A DNA stretch of 64,000 nucleotides from an uncultured Candidatus Pelagibacter sp. (GCA_905616455.1 CAJQSW010000005.1:1-64000), one strand, 5' to 3'. Shown: positions 53,963 to 64,000, counted from the stretch's first letter. Notes: generated from the sequence alone by a model not told the origin. A program made the numbers and translations.

Positions 53963-55124
53963 TTTAAAAAATTTTCTATTCACTAGTGAATCAGTTTCAG
54001 AAGGACATCCTGACAAAGTATCAGACCGTATATCAGACATGGTAGTAGACAGCTATCTTGCTGAAGATCCTTTTTCTAGAGTTGCATGCGAAACGTTAAC
54101 CACAACAAACAAGGTTATTCTTGCTGGAGAAGTAAGAGGTCCAGAGATCAAAAAAGAAGATCTTATTCAAAAAGTTAGAGAATGTATTAAAGATATTGGT
54201 TATGACCAAGAAGGTTTTACATGGAGAGAAGCAACAAAGATAGAAAGTCACCTTCATGCACAATCTACAGACATAGCTATGGGTGTAGATTCCAAAGACA
54301 ATAAAGATGAGGGGGCAGGTGACCAAGGAATAATGTTTGGATATGCATGTAACGAGACAGAAGAACTAATGCCAGCACCTATTCACTATTCACATAAAAT
54401 TTTAAGACTAATGGCAGAGGATAGAAAGTCTGGAATATTAAAAAATATAGAGCCAGATTCAAAGAGCCAAGTTACTTTTGAATATAATGATGGCAAACCA
54501 ACTAAAGTTAAATCAGTTGTTATATCTTCACAACATTCTGCAGATATAGATCAGGCTAAAGTTAGAGAATTATTAACACCATATATGTTAAAATCAATTC
54601 CAGAAAAATTTTTAAAAGATTTTGATGAAAAAGAATTTTATGTAAATCCAACTGGAAATTTTGTAATAGGTGGACCAGATGGAGATTGTGGTTTAACAGG
54701 TAGAAAAATTATTGTTGATACTTATGGTGGAGCAGCTCCGCATGGTGGAGGAGCTTTTTCTGGTAAAGATCCAACAAAAGTAGATAGATCAGCAGCTTAT
54801 GTAGCACGATACATTGCAAAAAATGTTGTTGCTTCTAATATTTCTGAAAAATGTTTAATTCAATTAGCATATGCAATTGGAGTTTCTAAACCCCTATCAA
54901 TATATGTAGATTTATTTGATAACGATTTAGAAAAAAATAAATTTGTTTTAGAAAAAATTTCACAAAATTTTGATTTAAGTCCAAGAGGTATAAGAGAAAT
55001 GCTGGGTTTAAATAAACCCATTTATGAGAAAACAGCTGCTTATGGACACTTTGGAAGAATGCCAGAAGCAGATGGGTCATTTTCTTGGGAAAAAGCAGAT
55101 AAAAAAGGTGTTTTTTCTAAATAG
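53955..55124 (+). CDS. metK: S-adenosylmethionine synthetase
   Basis: MetK makes SAM from methionine and [21 protein letters not shown] near residues 11-28 binds ATP/Mg, [12 protein letters not shown] near 116-127 and [25 protein letters not shown] near 257-281 are the two family signatures. Length is 389 residues. It overlaps lnt by eight bases and is followed by a short intergenic stretch with a terminator. No SAM riboswitch is possible directly upstream, since the start lies inside lnt. Confidence 0.98.
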   Translation: MSNLKNFLFTSESVSEGHPDKVSDRISDMVVDSYLAEDPFSRVACETLTTTNKVILAGEVRGPEIKKEDLIQKVRECIKDIGYDQEGFTWREATKIESHLHAQSTDIAMGVDSKDNKDEGAGDQGIMFGYACNETEELMPAPIHYSHKILRLMAEDRKSGILKNIEPDSKSQVTFEYNDGKPTKVKSVVISSQHSADIDQAKVRELLTPYMLKSIPEKFLKDFDEKEFYVNPTGNFVIGGPDGDCGLTGRKIIVDTYGGAAPHGGGAFSGKDPTKVDRSAAYVARYIAKNVVASNISEKCLIQLAYAIGVSKPLSIYVDLFDNDLEKNKFVLEKISQNFDLSPRGIREMLGLNKPIYEKTAAYGHFGRMPEADGSFSWEKADKKGVFSK

Positions 55125-55182
55125 TTCTTATTGTATTAAAAAAAATTCTTTATATATTGCCCTTATATTATTGAAATTACAG

Positions 55183-55207
55183 AATGGGCTGAAGCCCATT
55201 TTTTTTT
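55183..55207 (+). terminator. Intrinsic terminator/attenuator between metK and nusA
   Basis: AATGGGC (55183-55189), loop TGAA, and GCCCATT (55194-55200) form a compact stem followed by a T run to 55207. The ribosome-binding GGAG of nusA begins at the very next base (55208) and the ATG is at 55222. The structure ends the metK transcript, but being fused to the nusA leader it could also work as an attenuator for a nusA promoter located in 55125-55180. Confidence 0.88.
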
Positions 55208-55221
55208 GGAGTTGATAAAAT

Positions 55222-56775
55222 ATGTTAAATAGAAGATCTGACAAACTAGAATTATTAAGAATAGCTGAGGCTGTAGCCTTAGAAAAATCTATAGATAAAG
55301 AATTAATTATAGATTCTATGGAAACTGGAATTGCGAAAGCTGCAAAATCTAAATTTGGTCAGGACAATGAAATCAAAGTTTTAATAGATAGAGAGAATGG
55401 TGACATTGGAATTTTTAGAAAATTAACAGTTGTAGAAAAGCCAGAAAATATAAATATAGAAATTAACCTTCAAGATGCGATTATTTTGAATGAAGAAAAC
55501 AAAGATAAAAAAATTGGTGATGAAATTTTACAACCACTACCCTCTTTTGATTTTGGTCGAATTGCTGCACAGACTGCAAAACAAGTTATCAGTTTTAACG
55601 TAAGAGAAGCAGAGCGTGAAAGACAATATAATGACTTTGTAGATAAAAAAGATTCAATCTTAAGTGGTATCGTTAAGCGTTTAGAGTTTGGAAACGTAAT
55701 AGTTGATTTAGGAAGAACTGAAGCAATTATTCAAAAAAATGAAATGATCCCTAGAGAAAATATTAAACCTGGCGATAGAATTAAAGCTTATTGTTATGAT
55801 GTAAAAAGAGAACCAAGAGGGCAACAAATATTTTTATCAAGAGCTCATACAAAATTCATGGAAAAATTATTTATCCAAGAAGTCCCAGAAATTTATGATG
55901 GTTTAATTGAAATTAAATCTTCAGCAAGAGACCCAGGAAGTAGAGCAAAAATTTGTGTTAAAGCAGTTGATACTTCACTAGATCCAGTAGGAGCTTGCGT
56001 TGGTATGAGAGGATCAAGAGTTCAAGCAGTAGTTAATGAACTACAAGGGGAAAAAATAGATATTGTTAATTGGTCTGAAGATCCAGCAATAGTAGTTTCA
56101 AATGCATTGTCACCAGCAGAAGTTCAAAGAGTAAATGTTGATAGTATTGCAAAAAAATTAGATGTAATTTTAACTGAAGAAAATTTAAGTAAGGCAATTG
56201 GTCGTAGAGGTCAAAATGTTAGATTGGCCACAAAATTATTAAATTATGAAATTAATATAATGACAGACGCAGAAGATTCAGAAAGAAGACAGTTAGAGTT
56301 TAAAGAAAAAACTGAAAATTTTGTTAAAAACCTAGAATTAGACGAAACTTTGGGACAATTACTTGTGGCTGAAGGGTTTTCCTCAATTTCAGATATTAAA
56401 GATAGCACGCCGGAAAATTTAATGAAAATTGAAGGTATAGAAGAAGATACTGCTAAGGCTTTGATAGAGAGAGCAAAAGATTTTTACCAAAAAGATCAAG
56501 AAGATATTACAAAACGAATTAAAGATTTAGGATTACAGGACGATCTTATAAATCACAAAGGATTAACTCCAGGGATGTTAGTTACCCTAGGGGAACAAAA
56601 GATTTTAAAACTAGAAGATTTTGCAGACCTTGCATCTGACGAATTAACAGGTGGATATGATATTGTAAAAGGTGAAAGAATTAAAATTCAAGGATACCTT
56701 GAGGATTTTGCTTTATCAAAAACTGAAGCAGATGAACTAATTATGTCTGCGAGAAATATAATTTATAAAGATTGA
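55222..56775 (+). CDS. nusA: Transcription elongation/termination factor NusA
   Basis: NusA binds RNA polymerase and nascent RNA. The N-terminal polymerase-binding domain covers about 1-130, the S1 domain about 135-200 (GIVKRLEFGNVIVDLGRTEAII), and KH1/KH2 about 225-345 (GACVGMRGSRVQAVVNEL, then SKAIGRRGQNVRLATKL). Two helix-hairpin-helix acidic repeats end the 517 residues (LLVAEGFSSISDI, LVTLGEQKILKLEDFADL). rimP, normally directly upstream, is missing. infB follows after ten bases. Confidence 0.98.
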   Translation: MLNRRSDKLELLRIAEAVALEKSIDKELIIDSMETGIAKAAKSKFGQDNEIKVLIDRENGDIGIFRKLTVVEKPENINIEINLQDAIILNEENKDKKIGDEILQPLPSFDFGRIAAQTAKQVISFNVREAERERQYNDFVDKKDSILSGIVKRLEFGNVIVDLGRTEAIIQKNEMIPRENIKPGDRIKAYCYDVKREPRGQQIFLSRAHTKFMEKLFIQEVPEIYDGLIEIKSSARDPGSRAKICVKAVDTSLDPVGACVGMRGSRVQAVVNELQGEKIDIVNWSEDPAIVVSNALSPAEVQRVNVDSIAKKLDVILTEENLSKAIGRRGQNVRLATKLLNYEINIMTDAEDSERRQLEFKEKTENFVKNLELDETLGQLLVAEGFSSISDIKDSTPENLMKIEGIEEDTAKALIERAKDFYQKDQEDITKRIKDLGLQDDLINHKGLTPGMLVTLGEQKILKLEDFADLASDELTGGYDIVKGERIKIQGYLEDFALSKTEADELIMSARNIIYKD

Positions 56776-56785
56776 GTAATGAAAT

Positions 56786-58990
56786 ATGGACAACAAAAAA
56801 ACAAAATTAACACTTTCTGGTATAGCCAAGAAATCGATAGATAATATAGAGTTAGCTAAAACTCAAAGTAAAAACTCAGTTGTAATTGAAAAAAAACCTA
56901 GCAGATTTGTTCCAAGAGGTAATTTTAGTAGACCTTCAAGCGTAAGATCAAAACCAGCAGTAAGCACTACTGGGAGCTTTGCTCCAAGAACTGCTTCAAC
57001 ACCCAAACCGTCCTCTCCAATAACTAATGATTATGAGAAACGTAAACTAGCCGAACAAAGAGCAACCAGAAGACTTAAAGGTGAGTCGGGAAAACCCGAT
57101 ACAAAAAAAAGAGAATTGAAGCTAACAGTTTCAAGGGCTTTAAGTGATGAGATTGAAGCAAGGTCAAGAAGCATGGCCTCACTTAAAAGAGCAAAGTTAA
57201 AAGAAAATAGAGAACTTACTAAAGAAGAAATTCAAGAAAGTTTAAAACCAATAAAGAGAGATGTTAATATTCCTGAGTCCATTACGGTTAGAGAGCTAGC
57301 TAATAGGATGGCTGAACAATCTAATAATGTTATAAAATTTTTATTTGGAATGGGGGTAACGGTTACCATTAACCAAACATTAGCAGCAGATACAGCAGAG
57401 TATTTAGTAAAAGAATTTGGCCACAATCCTATAAGAGAAACAAAAGCTGAAGAGATTATTCAAAAAATTAAAGAGTCTAGATCTGAAAACCTAAAAAATA
57501 GACCACCAATAGTAACGGTAATGGGCCATGTAGATCATGGTAAAACTTCAGTACTAGATGTTTTAAGAAGTGCAAATGTTGTGCTTGGAGAGTTTGGTGG
57601 AATTACACAGCACATTGGTGCTTATCAAATAGAGCACGAATCAAATAAAATAACCTTTATAGATACACCAGGCCACGCTGCATTTACTGAGATGAGAGCC
57701 AGAGGATCAAAACTAACAGATGTTGTAGTGTTAGTTGTTGCAGCAGATGATGGAGTTAAACCTCAAACAATCGAGTCTATAAAGCATGCAAAAGCTGCAA
57801 ATGTACCAATAGTTGTAGCTATAAATAAATGTGATTTACCAGAGGCAGATCCACAAAAAATTAAAAACCAACTTTTAGAGTATGAACTTATTGCAGAAGA
57901 TTTATCAGGAGATACTTTGATGGTTGAGATATCTGCAAAAACCAAAAAGAATTTAGATAAATTAGTAGAAGCCGTTGTGTTACAAGCTGAAATTTTAGAT
58001 CTTAAAACTGATTTTGAATCTAAAGCAACAGGAATTGTTTTAGAATCAAAAATTGATGTAGGTAGAGGAGCTGTAGCAACTGTTGTGGTAACATCAGGAA
58101 CAATTAAAAGAGGTGATTTTTTTGTTAGTGGATTAAAATGGGGAAAAGTAAGAGCTTTAATTGATGATAAAGGAAAAATAATTAATGAAGCACCACCATC
58201 AACACCTGTTGAAATTTTAGGAATTAATGGAGCTGCAAAATCAGGGGATGATTTTATTGTGGTAGATTCTGAAAAAGAGGCAAAAACATTAAGTGAAAAC
58301 AGAGCTGATGAAACCAAAACAGGAGGAAGCCCCCTAACTCTTGCAACACAAGATTCTGCTTTTACAGATAAATCTGCTGCTGAATTGAATATTATTATAA
58401 AATCAGACGTACATGGATCTGCTGAAGCAATTAAAGGTGCAATCAATCAAATTAAACATGATGAGGTTAAACCTAAAATTATTTTATCAGATATTGGAAT
58501 GGTAACAGAAACTGATGTGACTCTAGCAAAAGCATCCAATGCTACTCTCATTGCATTTAATGTTAAGCCTAGCAAAGAAGCAAAAAAATTAGCAGAGAAT
58601 GAAAAAATTAAAATCTCATCATATAATATTATTTATGAAGTTTTAGATTATATTAAATTGAGAATGTCAGGACTCCTTGCTCCAGATGTTAAAGAAACAA
58701 TTAATGGTACAGCTCAAATCTTAGAAATCTTCAAAGTTTCAGGAACAGGAAAGGTTGCAGGTTCTAAGGTAACCGAAGGTGAAATAGCCAGTGGTGCAAA
58801 TGCCAGATTGATTAGGGATGGAGCAATCATTTATACCGGTAAGATCAGTACAATTTTCAGAGAAAAAGATCAGGCTAAACAGGTTAGTAATGGTCAGGAA
58901 TGTGGAATAACACTCAAAGACTTTATTGATTTTCAAAAAAATGATACAATAGAGGCTTATAGCACTACTTCTACTGAGAGAACGGTATAA
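56786..58990 (+). CDS. infB: Translation initiation factor IF-2
   Basis: IF-2 delivers initiator tRNA to the 30S subunit. The N-terminal 160 residues are basic and low-complexity, and much shorter than in most alphaproteobacteria; the total is 734 residues. [19 protein letters not shown] IF2_N lies near 167. The G domain has GHVDHGKT near 247-254, [15 protein letters not shown] near 293-307 and NKCD near 347. Domains II-IV follow, with the fMet-tRNA-binding C2 domain at the end. The stop overlaps the rbfA start by one base. Confidence 0.98.
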   Translation: MDNKKTKLTLSGIAKKSIDNIELAKTQSKNSVVIEKKPSRFVPRGNFSRPSSVRSKPAVSTTGSFAPRTASTPKPSSPITNDYEKRKLAEQRATRRLKGESGKPDTKKRELKLTVSRALSDEIEARSRSMASLKRAKLKENRELTKEEIQESLKPIKRDVNIPESITVRELANRMAEQSNNVIKFLFGMGVTVTINQTLAADTAEYLVKEFGHNPIRETKAEEIIQKIKESRSENLKNRPPIVTVMGHVDHGKTSVLDVLRSANVVLGEFGGITQHIGAYQIEHESNKITFIDTPGHAAFTEMRARGSKLTDVVVLVVAADDGVKPQTIESIKHAKAANVPIVVAINKCDLPEADPQKIKNQLLEYELIAEDLSGDTLMVEISAKTKKNLDKLVEAVVLQAEILDLKTDFESKATGIVLESKIDVGRGAVATVVVTSGTIKRGDFFVSGLKWGKVRALIDDKGKIINEAPPSTPVEILGINGAAKSGDDFIVVDSEKEAKTLSENRADETKTGGSPLTLATQDSAFTDKSAAELNIIIKSDVHGSAEAIKGAINQIKHDEVKPKIILSDIGMVTETDVTLAKASNATLIAFNVKPSKEAKKLAENEKIKISSYNIIYEVLDYIKLRMSGLLAPDVKETINGTAQILEIFKVSGTGKVAGSKVTEGEIASGANARLIRDGAIIYTGKISTIFREKDQAKQVSNGQECGITLKDFIDFQKNDTIEAYSTTSTERTV

Positions 58991-59358
58991 TGGTAGATAA
59001 AACAGGAAAACCAGTATCACAAAGACAATTACGTGTTGGAGAGATGATTAAGCAATCTTTAGGCATGATTTTTGCTAGAAATGAAGCTAAGGTGCCAAAT
59101 TTAGAAACTAACACTGTTACGGTTACAGAAGTAAAAATGAGTCAAGACCTTAAAATTGCAAAAGCGTATGTATTACCTCTAGGGGGAAAAGATACAGAAA
59201 AAGTTATTAAAAAATTAAAAGAATATTCTTTTTTAATTAGAAAAGTTTTATCTAAAAAAGTATTTATGAAATATATACCAAAGATACTTTTTGCTAAAGA
59301 TGACTCTTTTGAATACGCAGAAAAAATAGAAAGTTTAATAAAACAAACAAACAAATAG
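58990..59358 (+). CDS. rbfA: Ribosome-binding factor A
   Basis: RbfA is a small KH-fold protein that matures the 5' end of 16S rRNA in the 30S subunit. SQRQLRVGEMIKQSLGMIFAR near residues 10-30 and VTVTEVKMSQDLKIAKAYVLPLGG near 47-70 are typical; the family's Ala-interrupted KH fold is recognisable. Length is 122 residues. It is coupled to infB by a one-base overlap. truB, which commonly separates rbfA and rpsO, is absent; rpsO starts 14 bases later. Confidence 0.94.
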   Translation: MVDKTGKPVSQRQLRVGEMIKQSLGMIFARNEAKVPNLETNTVTVTEVKMSQDLKIAKAYVLPLGGKDTEKVIKKLKEYSFLIRKVLSKKVFMKYIPKILFAKDDSFEYAEKIESLIKQTNK

Positions 59359-59371
59359 GAAAATAAATAGT

Positions 59372-59620
59372 ATGACGAATAAAGCAGAAGAATTAAAAAT
59401 GCATGAAAAGGACACTGGTTCTTCAGAGGTACAAATTGCATTATTAACAGGTAAAATTGAAACTCTTTCAGCACACATTAAGCAATTCAAAAAAGATAAA
59501 CACTCTTCAGTTGGATTGTTAAGAGCAGTAAATAGAAGAAAAAAATTGTTAGAATATTTAAAGAAAAATAAATTCGATTCTTACAAAAATGTATTAACAC
59601 AATTAAATTTAAGAAAATAG
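59372..59620 (+). CDS. rpsO: 30S ribosomal protein S15
   Basis: S15 binds the central domain of 16S rRNA early in 30S assembly. KDTGSSEVQIALLTGKIETLSAHIKQFKKDKHS and VGLLRAVNRRKKLLEYLKKNKFDSYKNVL are the family signatures. Length is 82 residues, seven fewer than E. coli at the N-terminus. The pair rpsO-pnp is conserved across proteobacteria. An AGGA lies about ten bases before the ATG. Confidence 0.98.
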   Translation: MTNKAEELKMHEKDTGSSEVQIALLTGKIETLSAHIKQFKKDKHSSVGLLRAVNRRKKLLEYLKKNKFDSYKNVLTQLNLRK

Positions 59621-59641
59621 ATAGAAGGAAACGGAAAATAA

Positions 59642-61732
59642 ATGTTCAAAGTATATAAGAAGGAAATTGAAGTAGCAGGAAAGAAAATAAGTTTAGAGAC
59701 AGGTAAAGTAGCAAGACAAGCTGATGGAGCAATAATTGCAACGTGTGGTGAAACAGTTATTTTAGCAACAGTAGTAGGAGCAAAAAGAGTAAATCCAGAT
59801 ATGGATTATTTTCCGCTATCTGTAAATTACCAAGAAAAATATTATGCAGGTGGTAAAATTCCTGGAGGATATTTTAAAAGAGAAGCAAGGCCAACTGAAA
59901 GTGAACAATTGATCTCAAGATTAATTGACAGACCAATCAGACCTTTGTTTCCAAGTGAATTTAAAAATGAAGTTCAGTTATTACCAACGGTAATTTCATA
60001 TGACAAAGACAATCAACCAGATATTTTAGCAATTACAGCTTCTTCAGCGGCACTAGCTATTTCAGGAATGCCGTTTATGGGTCCTGTGGGTGCTTCAAGA
60101 GTCGGTTTAGTTGATGGTAAATACATTTTAAATCCGTCAAAAGCAGAACTAGAAAACTCTACTTTAGACTTAGTTGTAGCAGGTACTAAAGATGCTGTGC
60201 TTATGGTTGAGTCTGAAACATCAGGTTTAACTGAAGAAGTAATGTTAGATGCAGTCAAGTTTGGTCATAAAGGTTTTGTTCCAGTAATTGAAATGATTGA
60301 GGAACTTGCAAAAGAATGCAGAAAGCCAGAATGGACTGTTGAAAAGAAAGATTTATCTGAAGTTAAGAAAAAACTTGAAGAAAATTTTACAGCAGATTTA
60401 ACTAAAGCCTTTGGAACAATAGACAAACAGGATAGATCAAATCAAATTTCAGAAATTTCTGATAAAGCCAAGCAGCTTTTTGCAGATGATGAAAATTATT
60501 CTGATTTTAATGTTAATGATGAATTAAAAAATCTTGAAAAGAAAATCGTTAGAACTGACATTCTTAAAAACAAAAAAAGAATTGATGGTAGAGGTTTAGC
60601 TGACGTAAGAGCTATTGAGTGTGAAGTTGGTGTTTTACCAAGAACTCATGGATCAGCTTTATTTACTAGAGGTGAAACACAAGCGATTGTTACTACTACT
60701 TTAGGTACATCTGATGATGAACAAAGATTGGAAAGTTTAGATGGACAGCATAGAGAAAGATTTATGCTTCATTACAACTTCCCTCCTTTCTCAGTCGGTG
60801 AAACTGGAAGAATTGGAACTGGAAGACGTGAAGTTGGCCATGGAAAATTAGCATGGAGAGCAATTAATTCTTCATTACCTGCAAAAGAAGAGTTCCCTTA
60901 CACTTTCAGAGTAGTGTCAGATATTACAGAATCTAATGGTTCTTCTTCAATGGCGAGTGTTTGTGGTGCATCTCTTGCGTTAATGGATGCTGGTGTGCCG
61001 ATTAAAGAACCAGTTGCAGGTATTGCAATGGGATTAATTAAAGAAGGTGATGATTTTAGTGTCTTGTCAGATATTTTAGGTGATGAAGATCATCTGGGAG
61101 ACATGGACTTTAAGGTTGCTGGAACTAAAGATGGAATTACTTCACTTCAAATGGATATCAAAATTACGGGTATCACATTTGAAATCATGGAGCAGGCTTT
61201 AAAACAAGCTAAAGAAGGAAGAGTTCATATCTTAGGTGAAATGAATAAAGTTCTAAGTGAATCAAGAGCTGATGTTGGTGAACACACTCCAAAAATGGAA
61301 CAAATTACAGTTGATAAAAAAGATATCGCAGCAGTGATTGGAAAAGGTGGAGCAACAATTAGAGAGATTGTTGAAAAATCAGGTGCTAAACTCGATGTGA
61401 ATGACGATGGTGTAGTAACCGTTGCTGCTCCAGACGAAGAGTCTAGAAATATTGCTATGCAAATGATTAAAGATATTATTGCCAAACCTGAGATGAATAA
61501 AATCTACACAGGTAAAGTAATGAAAATTATGGAATTTGGTGCTTTTGTTAACTTCTTAGGTAAACAAGATGGTCTTGTTCATATCTCAGAACTTGCTGCT
61601 AAAAGAGTGGAAAAAGTTACCGATGTTGTAAAAGAAGGTGATGAGGTTACTGTTAAAGTAATTGGCTTTGATAGAGGTAAAGTTAAACTTTCTATGAAAC
61701 AAGCAACTACTGAGACAGAAGCTAAAGCTTAA
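59642..61732 (+). CDS. pnp: Polynucleotide phosphorylase
   Basis: PNPase is the phosphorolytic 3'-5' exoribonuclease of mRNA decay. Two RNase PH domains cover about 5-215 and 310-545 ([21 protein letters not shown] near 376; [19 protein letters not shown] near 476, with catalytic Asp residues). A KH domain ([18 protein letters not shown] near 564) and an S1 domain ([30 protein letters not shown] near 622) complete 696 residues. GAAGGA precedes the start. A strong terminator follows. Confidence 0.99.
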   Translation: MFKVYKKEIEVAGKKISLETGKVARQADGAIIATCGETVILATVVGAKRVNPDMDYFPLSVNYQEKYYAGGKIPGGYFKREARPTESEQLISRLIDRPIRPLFPSEFKNEVQLLPTVISYDKDNQPDILAITASSAALAISGMPFMGPVGASRVGLVDGKYILNPSKAELENSTLDLVVAGTKDAVLMVESETSGLTEEVMLDAVKFGHKGFVPVIEMIEELAKECRKPEWTVEKKDLSEVKKKLEENFTADLTKAFGTIDKQDRSNQISEISDKAKQLFADDENYSDFNVNDELKNLEKKIVRTDILKNKKRIDGRGLADVRAIECEVGVLPRTHGSALFTRGETQAIVTTTLGTSDDEQRLESLDGQHRERFMLHYNFPPFSVGETGRIGTGRREVGHGKLAWRAINSSLPAKEEFPYTFRVVSDITESNGSSSMASVCGASLALMDAGVPIKEPVAGIAMGLIKEGDDFSVLSDILGDEDHLGDMDFKVAGTKDGITSLQMDIKITGITFEIMEQALKQAKEGRVHILGEMNKVLSESRADVGEHTPKMEQITVDKKDIAAVIGKGGATIREIVEKSGAKLDVNDDGVVTVAAPDEESRNIAMQMIKDIIAKPEMNKIYTGKVMKIMEFGAFVNFLGKQDGLVHISELAAKRVEKVTDVVKEGDEVTVKVIGFDRGKVKLSMKQATTETEAKA

Positions 61733-61752
61733 TAACCTAAATTGAAATTCTA

Positions 61753-61784
61753 AACCCCTGGAATGAAAGTTCTGGGGGTTTTTT
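61753..61784 (+). terminator. Intrinsic terminator after pnp
   Basis: AACCCCTGGAA (61753-61763) pairs with TTCTGGGGGTT (61770-61780) over 11 base pairs, two of them G-U, around a six-base loop. A run of six T starts at 61779. It closes the nusA-infB-rbfA-rpsO-pnp unit. The rest of the spacer up to fabI (61785-61845) is AT-rich with no further feature. Confidence 0.92.
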
Positions 61785-61845
61785 CATTAATAAAAACTTT
61801 AGACATTTAATTCTCTAAAATATTTTTACTAAATTTAATTATATT

Positions 61846-62631
61846 TCAGGTAATATTTTTAGGATCTGGCATTCCAACCTTATTATAACCAGCATCTACG
61901 TAGTGAATTTCACCCGTAACACCGCCAGCAAGGTCGCTTAAAAGATATAAAGCTGAGTTTCCAACATCTTGGATATCAACGTTTCTCTTTAAGAAAGAAT
62001 GATCTGCATTCCATTTATATAAGAATTTTGCATCCCCAATTGCAGAAGCTGCTAAAGTTTTAATAGGTCCTGCACTTATTGCATTCACCCTCATACCTTT
62101 AGCACCTAAATCTCTTGCAAGATATTTAACACTTGCTTCAAGTGCTGATTTACAAACACCCATCACATTATAATTTGGAATAGCCTTAGTAGACTCATAA
62201 GTTAAAGTTAGCATACTGCCACCTTCTTTCATTATCTTAGAAGCTTCTTTTGCGACCTCTGTGAATGAAAAACATGAAATTAACATACTTCTTAAAAAAT
62301 TCTCTCTCGAAGTATTCAAATATTCACCTGATAATTCTGATTTGTCTGAAAAAGCAACTGCATGAACTACAAAATCTATTTGTCCCCATTTTGATTTAAT
62401 ATCATCAAAAAGTTTTATAACCTCTTCTTTGTTTTCAACATCACAACTAAAAGTAGCTTTTGAATTTAATTTTTCTGCTAAAGGAATAACTCTTTTTTTT
62501 AATGCATTACCAAGATAAGTGAATGCAAGTTCTGCTCCAGCTTCTGCAAGTTTTTGTGAAATACCCCAAGCTATGGATCTTTCATTGGCAACACCCATGA
62601 TCAATCCTCTTTTACCCTTCATCAAACTCAT
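61846..62631 (-). CDS. fabI: Enoyl-ACP reductase (NADH)
   Basis: FabI reduces the enoyl-ACP double bond in each round of fatty acid elongation. The nucleotide-binding GVANERSIAWGIS is near residues 13-25. The catalytic pair has the Tyr-x6-Lys spacing typical of FabI in YNVMGVCKSALEAS near 158-171. VNAISAGPIKTLAASAI follows near 192. Length is 261 residues. It lies three bases after fabB in the conserved fabA-fabB-fabI order. Confidence 0.97.
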   Translation of the reverse strand: MSLMKGKRGLIMGVANERSIAWGISQKLAEAGAELAFTYLGNALKKRVIPLAEKLNSKATFSCDVENKEEVIKLFDDIKSKWGQIDFVVHAVAFSDKSELSGEYLNTSRENFLRSMLISCFSFTEVAKEASKIMKEGGSMLTLTYESTKAIPNYNVMGVCKSALEASVKYLARDLGAKGMRVNAISAGPIKTLAASAIGDAKFLYKWNADHSFLKRNVDIQDVGNSALYLLSDLAGGVTGEIHYVDAGYNKVGMPDPKNIT

Positions 62632-62634
62632 AAA

Positions 62635-63846
62635 TTAAACTTTCTCAAAAATTAAGGTTGCATTTGTTCCACCAAAACCAAAACTGTTAGACATTACAGA
62701 GTTTAAAGTAACTCCTGTTTCAGTTTTAGTTACTATGGGAAATTTTTTAGCTTCATCATCCATGTCAGTGATATTAGCTGAAGCTGTGATGAAACTATTC
62801 TTCATCATGATTAAACTATAAATTGCCTCATGAACTGATGCTGCACCTAGAGGGTGACCCGAAAGTGATTTGGTAGAGCTAATTTTTGGTACCTCTGCAC
62901 CAAATGCTTCTCCAACACCTCTTAGTTCTGTCATATCACCAACTGGAGTCGAAGTTCCATGAGTGTTTAGGTAGTCCATTTTATTTTTAGCAGTCGCTAA
63001 AGCCATCTTCATACATCTAACTGCACCTTCACCTGAGGGTGCTACCATGTCGTATCCGTCAGAAGTCGCGCCATAGCCTGTTAATTCAGCATATATGCTA
63101 GCACCTCTAGCTTTTGCATGTTCATACTCTTCAAGCACCAAAACACCACCACCACCTGCTATTACAAAGCCATCTCTAGTCTTATCGTAAGCTCTTGAAG
63201 CAGTTTTAGGTGCATCGTTGTACTTAGAAGATAATGCAGTCATAGCATCAAACATTGCAGTCATTGCCCAGTGTAATTCTTCACTACCACCTGCAAAGAC
63301 AATATCTTGTTTACCCATTTGTATTAGTTCGCTTGCATGACCAATACAATGTCCACTAGTTGCGCAAGCAGAACTCATTGTATAATTTACACCTTTAATT
63401 TTAAAAGGAACAGCAAGTGTTGCTGAAGAGGTGCTAGCCATAGTTCTTGGAACAATAAATGGTCCCATTAATTTTGGTGTCTTGGCTCTAGTTTTATCAA
63501 CTGATAAAACTACATTTTCAATCGAAGGACCACCAGAGCCCATAACAATTCCAGTTTTAAAATTACTTACATCCTTATCCTCTAGTCCGGAATCTTTAAT
63601 AGCCTCTTTCATTGCTATATAATTGTAAGCAGAACCTGAACCCATAAATCTAATTGTTTTTCTATCTATGTGGTCCTCAAGTTTAATATTTGGTTTTCCA
63701 TGAATATGACTTCTTAAATTATGTTCTTTATATTCTTCACAAAAAGATATTCCTGATTTTGAATTTAAAAGAGACTGATAAACTTCTTCTTGATTATTTC
63801 CTAGACATGAAACAACACCCAAGCCTGTAATTACCACTCTTCTCAT
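62635..63846 (-). CDS. fabB: 3-oxoacyl-ACP synthase I (KAS I)
   Basis: FabB condenses malonyl-ACP with acyl-ACP and is needed for unsaturated fatty acid synthesis. The nucleophile Cys is in [14 protein letters not shown] near residue 163. The two catalytic His are in [11 protein letters not shown] near 296 and in [13 protein letters not shown] near 331. Length is 403 residues. Pairing with fabA (overlap TAATG, one base) separates it from fabF-type enzymes and indicates the anaerobic FabA/FabB route to unsaturated acids. Confidence 0.97.
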   Translation of the reverse strand: MRRVVITGLGVVSCLGNNQEEVYQSLLNSKSGISFCEEYKEHNLRSHIHGKPNIKLEDHIDRKTIRFMGSGSAYNYIAMKEAIKDSGLEDKDVSNFKTGIVMGSGGPSIENVVLSVDKTRAKTPKLMGPFIVPRTMASTSSATLAVPFKIKGVNYTMSSACATSGHCIGHASELIQMGKQDIVFAGGSEELHWAMTAMFDAMTALSSKYNDAPKTASRAYDKTRDGFVIAGGGGVLVLEEYEHAKARGASIYAELTGYGATSDGYDMVAPSGEGAVRCMKMALATAKNKMDYLNTHGTSTPVGDMTELRGVGEAFGAEVPKISSTKSLSGHPLGAASVHEAIYSLIMMKNSFITASANITDMDDEAKKFPIVTKTETGVTLNSVMSNSFGFGGTNATLIFEKV

Positions 63847-64000
63847 TATTTAAATAATCCCACTTTTAAATTTTCTGCTGAATATATTTTTTTATCATCT
63901 GCAAATAATAACCCATTAGCTAAACCAACAGAAGTGTCACCTGGAGACATAATCTTTTTCATATCAATTATATAAGTTACTTTTTTTACATTTTTTAAAA
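63846..64000 (-). CDS. fabA: 3-hydroxydecanoyl-ACP dehydratase/isomerase FabA, C-terminal end only (partial)
   Basis: Only the last 51 codons lie in the window; the gene continues past the right edge. [14 protein letters not shown] followed by [25 protein letters not shown] matches the C-terminus of FabA, where the family ends in YxAxDLKVGLF. FabA dehydrates 3-hydroxydecanoyl-ACP and isomerises it to the cis-3 isomer. Its TAA overlaps the fabB ATG by one base, so translation is probably coupled. Confidence 0.9.
   Translation of the reverse strand, partial: LKNVKKVTYIIDMKKIMSPGDTSVGLANGLLFADDKKIYSAENLKVGLFK

Noticed and set aside
57763..58446. Long open frame on the minus strand inside infB
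   Set aside because: It is antisense to the well-conserved G domain and domain II of IF-2 and its translation resembles no family; a by-product of codon use.
1..64000. CRISPR arrays, insertion sequences, prophage genes, toxin-antitoxin pairs or tRNA/rRNA genes
   Set aside because: No spaced repeats, transposase or integrase motifs, or RNA-gene signatures were found; nearly all DNA is covered by recognised core genes.

Overview
The window is a compact, very AT-rich stretch of an alphaproteobacterial chromosome. Three things point to the SAR11 clade (Pelagibacterales, 'Candidatus Pelagibacter' type): strong A/T codon bias, an almost complete lack of spacers (the longest is about 284 bp), and a streamlined version of the gene order that surrounds the replication origin in Alphaproteobacteria. 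There are no insertion sequences, phage genes, CRISPR arrays, rRNA genes or tRNA genes. About 70 protein genes are present; those at both ends are cut by the window (a GNAT acetyltransferase at the left, fabA at the right).

Layout. 1-3760: histidine biosynthesis operon hisB-hisH-hisA-hisF-hisE, followed by a HIT-family gene and a GNAT gene, all on the minus strand. 3850-11228: hslVU, an Smr-domain gene, a Tim44-like gene, fxsA, secB, then dnaQ, coaE, aroE, maf and ppsR reading away from the origin. 11229-11512: the probable chromosomal origin. It lies between ppsR and hemE, as in Caulobacter and Rickettsia, and holds an ATAAAATGT repeat, DnaA-box-like 9-mers and a good hemE promoter. 11513-26720: hemE, hemH, hemG, rho, a sulfotransferase, mnmE, mnmG, rsmG (with a perfect parS palindrome inside it), parA, parB, then holA, lptE, leuS and a DUF3576 lipoprotein on the other strand. 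26900-34129: a porin, a TPR-sulfotransferase, a ThiE-like protein, yggS, an L,D-transpeptidase, an orphan winged-helix regulator, a PfkB kinase, nth and dapB. 34166-37970: dnaJ, dnaK, grpE, with a close match to an alphaproteobacterial RpoH promoter before dnaK. 38007-43508: rdgB, an LpoA/LppC-like protein, rsmI, a BON lipoprotein and the malic enzyme. 43559-55124: murJ, trpS, a NifU-like protein, a Bax-like glucosaminidase, a polysaccharide deacetylase, tsaB, fur, miaB, phoH, ybeY, lnt, metK. 55183-61784: nusA, infB, rbfA, rpsO, pnp between two intrinsic terminators. 61846-64000: fabI, fabB, fabA.

Most of this is core housekeeping: origin and segregation, heme synthesis, protein quality control, translation and mRNA turnover, envelope assembly, fatty acid synthesis. 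I did not find a convincing undescribed multi-gene system. The points most worth checking are the origin architecture, the C-tract before rho, hemG in the place usually held by hemJ, back-to-back and overlapping divergent start codons, an orphan regulator with a degenerate receiver, a tandem duplication inside the Smr protein, and several genes missing from otherwise conserved strings (rimP, truB, corC, mltA). Functions are read from sequence motifs and gene order; nothing was searched or computed.
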